Source: VXPQ01 sp965232485
Lineage (GTDB): Bacteria > Bacteroidota > Rhodothermia > Rhodothermales > VXPQ01
Direction: 5' to 3'
Assembly (NCBI GenBank): GCA_965232485.1
Contig: OZ246975.1
Span: forward strand, 2,728,001-2,792,000
DNA length: 64,000 nucleotides
Shown piece by piece: positions 1 through 8,152 of this stretch (position 1 is the first letter of the stretch; the number at the start of each line of letters is the position of its first letter). Position numbers and translations under genes: made by a program. The notes beneath the pieces were generated by a model, which saw only the letters and a list, made by a program, of their open reading frames with translations, did not search any database and was not told the DNA's origin.

Positions 1-664
1 TGGATTCGTGGTTTACGCCGTTCTGCTTGAAAGCGGAATTGCGGACGTAACACCACAGAATGGTTGTCATCCCGAGCTCATGCGCTGCAGAAAAGGCCTC
101 CGAGACTTCCTGAAGCTGCCGGTTGGAATCCGCCGAGCCGAAGTACACGGTGGCGCCCACGCCCACGCAACCCATTTCGTACGCATCCTCGACTTGCGCA
201 AACAGAATCTGATCGTAGGTGTTCGGGTAGGTGAGCAGTTCGTTGTGGTTGAATTTCAGGATGAACGGAATCTTGTGCGCGTATTTGCGCGCCACGGCGC
301 CCAGGACGCCATACGTCGAAGCCACCGCGTTGCATCCGCCCTCAATGGCGAGTTCGACGATTTTTTCGGGATCGAAACAGGCCGGATTTTTGGCGAACGA
401 CGCGCCGGCGCCATGCTCGATGCCCTGATCTACCGGAAGGATCGACAGGTACCCCGTGCCGCCGAGTCGGCCCGCGTTGAAAAGTTGCTGCATGGAACCC
501 AGCACGCGGGGCTTGCGGTCCGACCCGATCCATACGCGATCCACGAAGTCAGGCCCCGGCAGATACAGATTTTCTTTGGGGATGGTGGCGCATTCATGGT
601 CGAGCAGATACGCGGCTTCGTCGCCGAGCGCATCGGCGGTGCGGGAGGTCAGGACGTCACTCAT
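1..664 (-). CDS. fbaB: class I fructose-bisphosphate aldolase (5' part, truncated by window edge)
   Basis: The protein starts MSDVLTSRTADALGDEAAYL and stays open to the window edge (about 221 residues seen; E. coli FbaB is 350). It cleaves fructose-1,6-bisphosphate into dihydroxyacetone phosphate and glyceraldehyde-3-phosphate in cytoplasmic glycolysis/gluconeogenesis. Nearly every segment matches my memory of E. coli FbaB, including YLPGPDFVDRV, GTGYLSILPVDQGIEHGAG, NAVASTYGVLG, KFNHNELLTYPNTYDQ and GATVYFGS. The Schiff-base lysine would lie outside the window. The start is the first in-frame ATG and no strong ribosome-binding site is visible. It is transcribed away from the lipoprotein genes to its right. 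The family assignment is secure; the 3' end cannot be judged. Confidence 0.93.
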   Translation of the reverse strand, partial: MSDVLTSRTADALGDEAAYLLDHECATIPKENLYLPGPDFVDRVWIGSDRKPRVLGSMQQLFNAGRLGGTGYLSILPVDQGIEHGAGASFAKNPACFDPEKIVELAIEGGCNAVASTYGVLGAVARKYAHKIPFILKFNHNELLTYPNTYDQILFAQVEDAYEMGCVGVGATVYFGSADSNRQLQEVSEAFSAAHELGMTTILWCYVRNSAFKQNGVNHES

Positions 665-1013
665 GACAAGGTCGAAGAACGAAAGTTTAACGGATGATTC
701 AAGTCGTTAAAGATCAGGCAAAGCCAAAATCCCGTACAAGGTACGCAAATTTCGGATGCGCTGTCTGTGAATTGCCGGCGTAATCAAGGAAGCGCTGACC
801 AAAACCACTTCGCTCAGCGCGTCGCTTTCGCGAGGTCAGGTCGTTATGATTCCATCGTTGAAATCAGCTGAAAACATTGTGGATGGAGGGCGCGCGCACC
901 GGAGGGCCGCGCCAGAGCGCAACCAGTGCAACCAGTGCAACCGGATGCGTTGCAATGCGTTTGTGTCTGCGCCGCCTCCGCTACGACCCGCCATTCGCCC
1001 TCCCTGTCGCCGC
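665..1013. other. intergenic region between fbaB and the first lipoprotein gene
   Basis: This divergent spacer should hold promoters for both flanking genes, but I see no convincing one. It contains a partial copy of the window's dispersed repeat (788-890), followed by a short tandem repeat of the 9-mer AACCAGTGC at 921-938. An open frame begins at 846, but its first residues are repeat sequence: the same MIPSLKSA peptide can be translated from the repeat copy at 50565. The upstream extension of the lipoprotein gene is therefore not coding. Confidence 0.6.
788..890 (+). repeat. dispersed intergenic repeat, copy 1 (left half)
   Basis: The copy reads GGAAGCGCTGACCAAAACC, then TTCGCTCAGCG, then TTATGATTCCATCGTTGAAA. 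It matches the left half of the complete copy at 50503-50765 almost base for base through the GTTGAAATC segment, then decays. No right terminal repeat is present. Confidence 0.75.
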
Positions 1014-4000
1014 ATGAAGCGCATTGCCCTTTCTTCCTTGTTTCTTGCGCCGGTCTGGTGCCTGCTGAGCGCGTGCGGCGGCGGCCCGGCGGGCGAAGAA
1101 GCCGCCCCGCCGCTTTTTACGCGCTTGTCCTCAGTCGAGACGGGCGTCGATTTTGTAAACCGGATACAGGAACGGGACGGGTTCAATGTGCTGGAGTACG
1201 ATAGCTTCTATAACGGGGCCGGCGTGGCCGCCGGCGACGTGAATGGCGACGGCCTGCCCGACCTGTATTTCTCGGCCAACATCGATCAGGATCGCCTGTA
1301 TCTCAACCGGGGCGGGCTGGCGTTCGAAGACGTCACGGAGCAGGCGGGCCTTGTCAGCGAATTCGGCTGGACGACCGGCGTGACGATGGGAGACGTCAAC
1401 GGGGATGGTCATCTGGATATCTATGTGTGCAAATCGGGCCGGGTAAGCACGGATTCCCGCCGGAACGCCTTGTACGTCAACAACGGGGACGGGACGTTTA
1501 CCGAACGGGCGGCGGAATACGGTCTCGACGATCCCGCCTACTCGACCCACGCGGCGCTCTTCGATTACGACCGGGACGGAGACCTGGACTTGTATCTGCT
1601 GAATCATTCGATCCGGCGTTTGACCCGTTTCTATGTGGAGTATATGCGGAGCGCTCGCGACTCTCTGGTCGGCGACAAGCTGTACCGGAACGACGGCGGA
1701 TCGTTTACGGACGTGAGCGAAGCGGCGGGCGTCATCGGCAATCCGCTGGGTTTCGGGCTCAGCGTGATCGTTAGCGATTTGAACCGGGACGGCTGGCCCG
1801 ATCTCTACGTTTCCAACGATTTTATCGAGGACGATTATCTGTACGCGAACAACGGCGACGGGACCTTTGCCGAATCCGTGCGCGATATGCTGACGCATAC
1901 GTCCTATTCGTCCATGGGGGCCGACGTCGCCGATATAAACAACGACGCCTGGCCCGACGTCGCGACCCTCGATATGATAGCCGAAGATCATTTCCGGCAG
2001 AAAGCGCTACAGGGGCCGAAAGACCACGTGTTTTACGAAGACTTTCGGGATATGGGGTTTCACGAGCAGTATATGCGCAATATGCTGCACCTGAACCGGG
2101 GGGATGGGACTTTTGCGGAAATCGGACAACTCGCGGGCGTTTCGAATACCGACTGGAGCTGGGCGGCGCTGCTGGCCGACTTCGACCTCGACGGCCGCAA
2201 CGACCTTTTCGTTACGAATGGCTTCGTGCGCGACTACACGAATCTCGACTTTCTCCGGCGTACGCTGGTGAACGCGCACAAGGAAGCGAGCGCCCGGGGA
2301 GAAGCCTTGTCCTCACTGGAGATGGTTCGACAGATGCCTTCCACGCCCATTCCCAATTATATCTATCGAAACGAATCGGGAATCGCCTTTGCGGACAAGA
2401 CGGAGGCCTGGGGCCTGGGGGAGGCTTCCTTGTCGAACGGCGCGGCGTACGCCGATCTGGACGACGACGGCGACCTTGATCTGGTGGTCAACAACATCAA
2501 TGCGGAAGCGTTCGTCTACCGCAACGATGCGGACCGCCTTGCCGCGGGGCATTACCTGAAGGTTCGCCTCGAAGGCCCGGAAGGCAACCGGTTCGGGATT
2601 GGCGCCGTGGTGGAGGCCACGGGGGAAGGGCGACGCTTTTACCGGGAAATGAACCCGGTGCGGGGGTATTTGTCGTCCGTGGAGCCGATGCTTTTTTTCG
2701 GCCTGGGGGAATTGGAGCAGGTCGATCTCGAAGCGCTCTGGCCGGATGGCGCGCGCCAGCGGATGCAGGGCGTGCCGACGAACCAGACGGTGACGCTGCA
2801 TCGCCGGGACGCTGGTTTCGGAGAGCCGGACGAACAGGAAGGCGCGGCGGTTCGGGCGGCTCCGTTTTTTACGGAGCAAGCGGACGCTAGAGGGCTGCGG
2901 TTCGTTCATGAAGAGAATCCGTTCGTGGATTTCGAGCGCGAGCGCCTGCTTCCGCATATGTTGTCGCGGCAGGGGCCCGCGCTGGCGGCCGGCGACGCGA
3001 ACGGGGACGGGCTGGAGGATGTGTTCGTCGGCGGGGCGCGGGGCCAGGCGGGCGCGCTCTTTTTGCAGCGCCCCGACGGATCGTTTCGCCTGGGTCCCGG
3101 CGCGGCTTTCGAATCGCATAGCGGCTACGAGGATACGGACGCGCTGTTTCTGGATGCGGACGGCGACGGCGACCAGGACCTGTACGTGGTCAGCGGCGGC
3201 TCGTTCGAAGCGGAGGACATGTCGGTTTATCAGGACCGCCTGTACGTCAATGGCGGCGCGGGCGCGTACGCCCATGCCGCGCAAGCCCTGCCCGCCTTGC
3301 ACAGCAGCGGAGGCGCCGTGGCGGCGCGCGATTTCGACGGGGATGGGGATATGGACCTTTTCGTGGGCGGGCGGGCGCTTCCGGGCCGCTATCCGCTGGC
3401 TCCGCGCAGTTATGCGCTGGAGAATACGGGAGGAACGTTCGCCGACGTCACGCCGGAAGCGTTGCGGGCGCCGGGCATGGTTGCCGATGCTCTATGGGCG
3501 GATATGGATGGAGACGGGCGCGCCGAGCTGGTTATCGCGGGAGAATGGACGCCGATTCGGATGTTCCGCTACGCTGGGGGATGGTCCGAGATACCCGCTT
3601 CCGAAACGGGTTTCGCCGGTACGGCGGGCTGGTGGAATGCGCTGGCCGCCCGGGACCTCGACGGCGACGGCGACCTCGACCTGATTGCAGGCAACCGGGG
3701 GTTGAACGCGCAGATGCAGGCCAGCCGGGACAAGCCCGCCGCAGTGTATTCCGCGGATTTCGGAGGCGACGGGCGTACTGAATTCGTTATGGGATACTAC
3801 CTCGGCGACCGAAGATACCCCGTGCCCTGGCGAGACGAATTGCTGGAGGCGATACCGTCGCTTGCCCGGCAGTTTCCGGATTACGCTTCGTACGCCCGCG
3901 CCACGCTGGACGATGTTTTTTCCGAGGCGGAACCTGTGGTCAGGCTGGAGGCCTTCCGGTTTTCAAGCAGCGTCTTCGAAAATATTGGAGCGGGCCGGTT

Positions 4001-4340
4001 TGAGGTTAGGGAACTGCCCGTCGAGGCGCAGTTTGCTCCGGCGCGCGCCATCGTTTTCGAGGATGCGGACGGCGACGGGCAGACGGATATGCTTTTGGCG
4101 GGCAATGCTTTCGAGGCGCGGGCGCAGTGGGGCCGGTACAACGGGGGGCGCGGGTTGCTGTTGCTGAATCGGGGCGAGATGACCTGGGAAAGCGTTCCTG
4201 CCTCCCGGAGCGGTTTTTCGGTTCCCGGGGTAGTGCGCGGCATGGTGCGCGTCGAAACCGCAACGGGCCCGCTGACGGTCGTTGCGCAGAACGACGCCGC
4301 GCTGAAGGCGTTCGCGTCTGGCGCCGCCAGCTCCTTATAG
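1014..4340 (+). CDS. FG-GAP/VCBS repeat lipoprotein with ASPIC/UnbV domain (paralogue 1)
   Basis: This is a predicted surface or periplasmic lipoprotein of about 1108 residues. The chosen ATG gives a classical lipoprotein signal, MKRIALSSLFLAPVWCLLSAC, with lipobox Cys21; an in-frame start at 846 would begin inside a dispersed repeat. Many DxNGDGxxDLY-type calcium-binding FG-GAP loops (for example DVNGDGLPDLYF, DFDLDGRNDLFV, DADGDGDQDLYV) indicate a beta-propeller. An ASPIC/UnbV segment (GIGAVVEATG to NQTVTL) sits near residues 520-595, and a second propeller-like half follows. Exact function is unknown; such proteins often accompany SusC/SusD systems, as here. A second copy lies directly downstream, and the 3' third of the two genes is essentially identical in DNA. 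Confidence 0.85.
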   Translation: MKRIALSSLFLAPVWCLLSACGGGPAGEEAAPPLFTRLSSVETGVDFVNRIQERDGFNVLEYDSFYNGAGVAAGDVNGDGLPDLYFSANIDQDRLYLNRGGLAFEDVTEQAGLVSEFGWTTGVTMGDVNGDGHLDIYVCKSGRVSTDSRRNALYVNNGDGTFTERAAEYGLDDPAYSTHAALFDYDRDGDLDLYLLNHSIRRLTRFYVEYMRSARDSLVGDKLYRNDGGSFTDVSEAAGVIGNPLGFGLSVIVSDLNRDGWPDLYVSNDFIEDDYLYANNGDGTFAESVRDMLTHTSYSSMGADVADINNDAWPDVATLDMIAEDHFRQKALQGPKDHVFYEDFRDMGFHEQYMRNMLHLNRGDGTFAEIGQLAGVSNTDWSWAALLADFDLDGRNDLFVTNGFVRDYTNLDFLRRTLVNAHKEASARGEALSSLEMVRQMPSTPIPNYIYRNESGIAFADKTEAWGLGEASLSNGAAYADLDDDGDLDLVVNNINAEAFVYRNDADRLAAGHYLKVRLEGPEGNRFGIGAVVEATGEGRRFYREMNPVRGYLSSVEPMLFFGLGELEQVDLEALWPDGARQRMQGVPTNQTVTLHRRDAGFGEPDEQEGAAVRAAPFFTEQADARGLRFVHEENPFVDFERERLLPHMLSRQGPALAAGDANGDGLEDVFVGGARGQAGALFLQRPDGSFRLGPGAAFESHSGYEDTDALFLDADGDGDQDLYVVSGGSFEAEDMSVYQDRLYVNGGAGAYAHAAQALPALHSSGGAVAARDFDGDGDMDLFVGGRALPGRYPLAPRSYALENTGGTFADVTPEALRAPGMVADALWADMDGDGRAELVIAGEWTPIRMFRYAGGWSEIPASETGFAGTAGWWNALAARDLDGDGDLDLIAGNRGLNAQMQASRDKPAAVYSADFGGDGRTEFVMGYYLGDRRYPVPWRDELLEAIPSLARQFPDYASYARATLDDVFSEAEPVVRLEAFRFSSSVFENIGAGRFEVRELPVEAQFAPARAIVFEDADGDGQTDMLLAGNAFEARAQWGRYNGGRGLLLLNRGEMTWESVPASRSGFSVPGVVRGMVRVETATGPLTVVAQNDAALKAFASGAASSL

Positions 4341-4562
4341 CAGGCGGAATCGGAATCCGGTTCCGGGAGGTCCTGGCCGCCGCGCGCTCCGATAAAGACG
4401 GTCGGGAGGATGGCGGACGCCGACGTAAGTCGGGAAACGGACAAGGCGTTTGGCCGCCTGGTCATGAGATCGGAAGGATATCGGGAATGTGCAACCGGAT
4501 CCGCTTCGATTCGTTATGTGTTCCGATCTTCGTTACGATCCGGCTCCACGGCTACTTCCCGC

Positions 4563-7500
4563 ATGAAGCGCGTTGCTCCGCTTTCATTTCTTTTGTGTTT
4601 GTGCGCTGCATGCGGCGGCCCGGCGGACCAGGGCGAGGATACTGCTGCTCCGCTCTTTACGCGCTTGTCCGCCAGCGAGACAGGCATCGCCTTCGCGAAC
4701 AGGATCGAAGAACGGGACGGGTTCAATGTGCTGGAGTACGAATACTTCTATAACGGGGCCGGCGTGGCCGCCGGGGACGTGAATGGCGACGGTCTGCCCG
4801 ATCTGTATTTTTCGGCCAACATCGATCAGGACCGCCTGTATCTCAACCGGGGCGGGCTGGCGTTCGAAGACGTCACGGAGCAGGCGGGCCTTGCGAGCGA
4901 ATCCGGCTGGACGACCGGCGTAACGATGGGAGACGTCAACGGGGATGGCCATCTGGATATCTATGTGTGCAAATCCGGTCGGGTAAGCACGGATCGTCGC
5001 CGGAACGCCTTGTACGTCAACAACGGGGACGGGACCTTTACCGAACGGGCGGCGGAATACGGTCTCGACGATCCTGCGTATTCAAACCACGCGGCGCTGT
5101 TCGATTACGACCGGGACGGAGATCTGGACTTGTATCTGCTGAATCATTCGATCCGGCGCTTGAGCCGTTTCGACGTGGAGTATATGCGGAGCGCCCGCGA
5201 CTCCCTTGCAGGCGACAAGCTGTACCGGAACGACGGTGGATCGTTTACGGACGTGAGCGAAGCGGCGGGCGTCATCGGCAATCCGCTGGGTTTCGGGCTC
5301 AGCGTGATCGTTAGCGACGTGAACCGGGACGGCTGGCCCGATCTTTACGTTTCCAACGACTATATCGAGGACGATTACCTGTACGCGAACAACGGGGACG
5401 GGACCTTTACCGAATCCGTACGCTCGTTTATGACGCATACGTCCTACTCGTCCATGGGGGCCGACGTCGCCGATATAAACAACGACGCCTGGCCCGACGT
5501 CGCGACGCTGGATATGCTGGCCGAAGATCATTTTCGGCAGAAAGCGCTACAGGGGCCGGAAGACCACATGTTTTACGAAGATTTCCGGCGTAAGGGATTT
5601 CACGAGCAGTATATGCGCAATATGCTGCACCTGAACCGGGGGGATGGGACTTTTGCGGAAATCGGACAACTCGCGGGCGTTTCGAATACCGACTGGAGCT
5701 GGGCGGCGCTGCTGGCCGACTTCGACCTTGACGGCCGCAACGATCTTTTCGTTACGAATGGCTATATGCGCGACTACACGAATCTCGACTTTCTCCGGCG
5801 TACGCTGGTGAACGCGCACAAGGAAGCGAGCGCCCGGGGGGAAGCGCTGTCCTCCCTGGAGATGGTTCGACAGATGCCTTCCACGCCCATTCCCAATTAT
5901 ATCTATCGAAACGAGTCGGGAATCGTCTTTGCGGACAAGACGGAGGCCTGGGGCCTGGGGGAGGCTTCCTTGTCGAACGGCGCGGCGTACGCCGATCTGG
6001 ATGACGACGGCGACCTCGACCTGGTGGTCAACAACATCAATGCGGAAGCGTTCGTTTACCGCAACGATGCGGACCGTCTTGCCGCGGGGCATTACCTGAA
6101 GGTTTGCCTCGAAGGCCCGGCAGGCAACCGGTTCGGAATCGGCGCCGTGGTGGAGGCCACGGGAGGCGGACGGCGCTTTTACCGGGAAATGAACCCGGTG
6201 CGGGGGTATTTGTCGTCCGTGGAGCCGGCGCTTTTTTTCGGCCTGGGGGATCTGGAGCAGGTCGATCTCGAAGCGCTCTGGCCGGATGGCGCGCGCCAGC
6301 GGATGCAGGGCGTGTCGGCGAACCAGACGGTGACGCTGCATCGCCGGGACGCCGATTTCGGGGAGGCGGACGAGCGGGAAGCCCCGCAAGCCCCTCAGTT
6401 TTTCGTGGAGCAAGCGGACGCCAGAGGGCTGCGGTTCGTTCATGAAGAGAATCCGTTCGTGGATTTCGAGCGCGAGCGCCTGCTTCCGCATATGTTGTCG
6501 CGGCAGGGGCCCGCGCTGGCGGCCGGCGACGCGAACGGGGACGGGCTGGAGGATGTGTTCGTCGGCGGGGCGCGGGGCCAGGCGGGCGCGCTCTTTTTGC
6601 AGCGCCCCGACGGATCGTTTCGCCTGGGTCCCGGCGCGGCTTTCGAATCGCATAGCGGCTACGAGGATACGGACGCGCTGTTTCTGGATGCGGACGGCGA
6701 CGGCGACCAGGACCTGTACGTGGTCAGCGGCGGCTCGTTCGAAGCGGAGGACATGTCGGTTTATCAGGACCGCCTGTACGTCAATGGCGGCGCGGGCGCG
6801 TACGCCCATGCCGCGCAAGCCCTGCCCGCCTTGCACAGCAGCGGAGGCGCCGTGGCGGCGCGCGATTTCGACGGGGATGGGGATATGGACCTTTTCGTGG
6901 GCGGGCGGGCGCTTCCGGGCCGCTATCCGCTGGCTCCGCGCAGTTATGCGCTGGAGAATACGGGAGGAACGTTCGCCGACGTCACGCCGGAAGCGTTGCG
7001 GGCGCCGGGCATGGTTGCCGATGCTCTATGGGCGGATATGGATGGAGACGGGCGCGCCGAGCTGGTTATCGCGGGAGAATGGACGCCGATTCGGATGTTC
7101 CGCTACGCTGGGGGATGGTCCGAGATACCCGCTTCCGAAACGGGTTTCGCCGGTACGGCGGGCTGGTGGAATGCGCTGGCCGCCCGGGACCTCGACGGCG
7201 ACGGCGACCTCGACCTGATTGCAGGCAACCGGGGGTTGAACGCGCAGATGCAGGCCAGCCGGGACAAGCCCGCCGCAGTGTATTCCGCGGATTTCGGAGG
7301 CGACGGGCGTCCTGAATTCGTTATGGGATACTACCTCGGCGACCGAAGATACCCCGTGCCCTGGCGAGACGAATTGCTGGAGGCGATACCGTCGCTTGCC
7401 CGGCAGTTTCCGGATTACGCTTCGTACGCCCGCGCCACGCTGGACGATGTTTTTTCCGAGGCGGCGCCCGAAATCAGGCTTGCCGCCGTCCGATTCGAAA

Positions 7501-7865
7501 CCAGCGTTTTCGAAAATATTGGAGGGGGGCGGTTTGAGGTTAGGGAACTGCCCGTCGAGGCGCAATTCGCTCCGGCGCGCGCCATCGTTTTCGAGGATGC
7601 GGACGGCGACGGGCGGACGGACATGCTGCTTGCCGGCAATGCTTTCGAGGCGCGGGCGCAGTGGGGCCGGTACAACGGGGGACGCGGGTTGCTGTTGCTG
7701 AATCGGGGCGAGATGGCCTGGGAAAGCGTTCCCGCCTCCCGAAGCGGCTTTTCGGTTCCCGGGGTAGTGCGCGGCATGGTCCGCGTCGAAACCGCCGCCG
7801 GCCCGCTGATGGTCGTTGCGCAGAACGATGCGGCGCTGAAGGCGTTCGCGCCCGGCGCCCCCTGA
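4563..7865 (+). CDS. FG-GAP/VCBS repeat lipoprotein with ASPIC/UnbV domain (paralogue 2)
   Basis: This is a predicted lipoprotein of about 1100 residues, homologous end to end with its upstream neighbour. The ATG at 4563 is preferred because it opens a lipoprotein signal (MKRVAPLSFLLCLCAAC, lipobox Cys17), whereas the longer frame from 4410 begins with unrelated residues. Domain order is the same: FG-GAP loops, ASPIC/UnbV (about residues 520-592), then more FG-GAP loops. The N-terminal half differs from paralogue 1 at scattered positions. From the ADARGLRF segment to DDVFSEA the proteins are identical except one T/P change. It lies 290 bp upstream of susC. Substrate or partner is unknown; a role in binding a ligand for the SusC/D pair is inferred from position only. 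Confidence 0.85.
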   Translation: MKRVAPLSFLLCLCAACGGPADQGEDTAAPLFTRLSASETGIAFANRIEERDGFNVLEYEYFYNGAGVAAGDVNGDGLPDLYFSANIDQDRLYLNRGGLAFEDVTEQAGLASESGWTTGVTMGDVNGDGHLDIYVCKSGRVSTDRRRNALYVNNGDGTFTERAAEYGLDDPAYSNHAALFDYDRDGDLDLYLLNHSIRRLSRFDVEYMRSARDSLAGDKLYRNDGGSFTDVSEAAGVIGNPLGFGLSVIVSDVNRDGWPDLYVSNDYIEDDYLYANNGDGTFTESVRSFMTHTSYSSMGADVADINNDAWPDVATLDMLAEDHFRQKALQGPEDHMFYEDFRRKGFHEQYMRNMLHLNRGDGTFAEIGQLAGVSNTDWSWAALLADFDLDGRNDLFVTNGYMRDYTNLDFLRRTLVNAHKEASARGEALSSLEMVRQMPSTPIPNYIYRNESGIVFADKTEAWGLGEASLSNGAAYADLDDDGDLDLVVNNINAEAFVYRNDADRLAAGHYLKVCLEGPAGNRFGIGAVVEATGGGRRFYREMNPVRGYLSSVEPALFFGLGDLEQVDLEALWPDGARQRMQGVSANQTVTLHRRDADFGEADEREAPQAPQFFVEQADARGLRFVHEENPFVDFERERLLPHMLSRQGPALAAGDANGDGLEDVFVGGARGQAGALFLQRPDGSFRLGPGAAFESHSGYEDTDALFLDADGDGDQDLYVVSGGSFEAEDMSVYQDRLYVNGGAGAYAHAAQALPALHSSGGAVAARDFDGDGDMDLFVGGRALPGRYPLAPRSYALENTGGTFADVTPEALRAPGMVADALWADMDGDGRAELVIAGEWTPIRMFRYAGGWSEIPASETGFAGTAGWWNALAARDLDGDGDLDLIAGNRGLNAQMQASRDKPAAVYSADFGGDGRPEFVMGYYLGDRRYPVPWRDELLEAIPSLARQFPDYASYARATLDDVFSEAAPEIRLAAVRFETSVFENIGGGRFEVRELPVEAQFAPARAIVFEDADGDGRTDMLLAGNAFEARAQWGRYNGGRGLLLLNRGEMAWESVPASRSGFSVPGVVRGMVRVETAAGPLMVVAQNDAALKAFAPGAP

Positions 7866-8030
7866 ACGCGCGTTGGGCTTCGCCGCCGCCGCGCCGCCGC
7901 GAGGAAAACCCAAAAAACGATAAACAATTTATTAGGCAAAACAAGACTTTTTTTACTGTGAATATTTAACGCCTTGCACAGGATTCGGGTAATTATAATG
8001 GGAAAAAATATTTCCGGGGAACATTCATCC

Positions 8031-8059
8031 TTGACTTTGCATATGTTCTTTCGTATCAT
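8031..8059 (+). promoter_or_regulatory. candidate sigma-70-like promoter for susC
   Basis: TTGACT at 8031-8036 and TATCAT at 8054-8059 are separated by 17 bp. They lie about 95 bp upstream of the susC start in an AT-rich stretch. Bacteroidota often use a different -33/-7 consensus, so this is only a sequence match. Confidence 0.4.
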
Positions 8060-8152
8060 CGCAACATATAATACGGCAGCAGCAACAGCCCCTTCCCCTC
8101 TTTTGCGCGCTGTATTCTTCATTCCTTATTTGTTCACACCTTCCTGATTGCC

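Noticed and set aside
8..697. 229-codon plus-strand frame at the left edge
   Set aside because: The opposite strand encodes a near-textbook FbaB aldolase across the same bases; the plus frame has no recognisable content.
846..1013. Upstream extension of the first lipoprotein gene
   Set aside because: The extra residues are translated dispersed repeat; the same peptide arises at 50565. The lipoprotein signal begins at 1014.
2313..6836. Long antisense frames opposite the two ASPIC/UnbV lipoprotein genes (2313-3302 and 5547-6836)
   Set aside because: They mirror the repeated Asp/Gly codons of the plus strand and repeat between the paralogues only because the DNA does. No family features.
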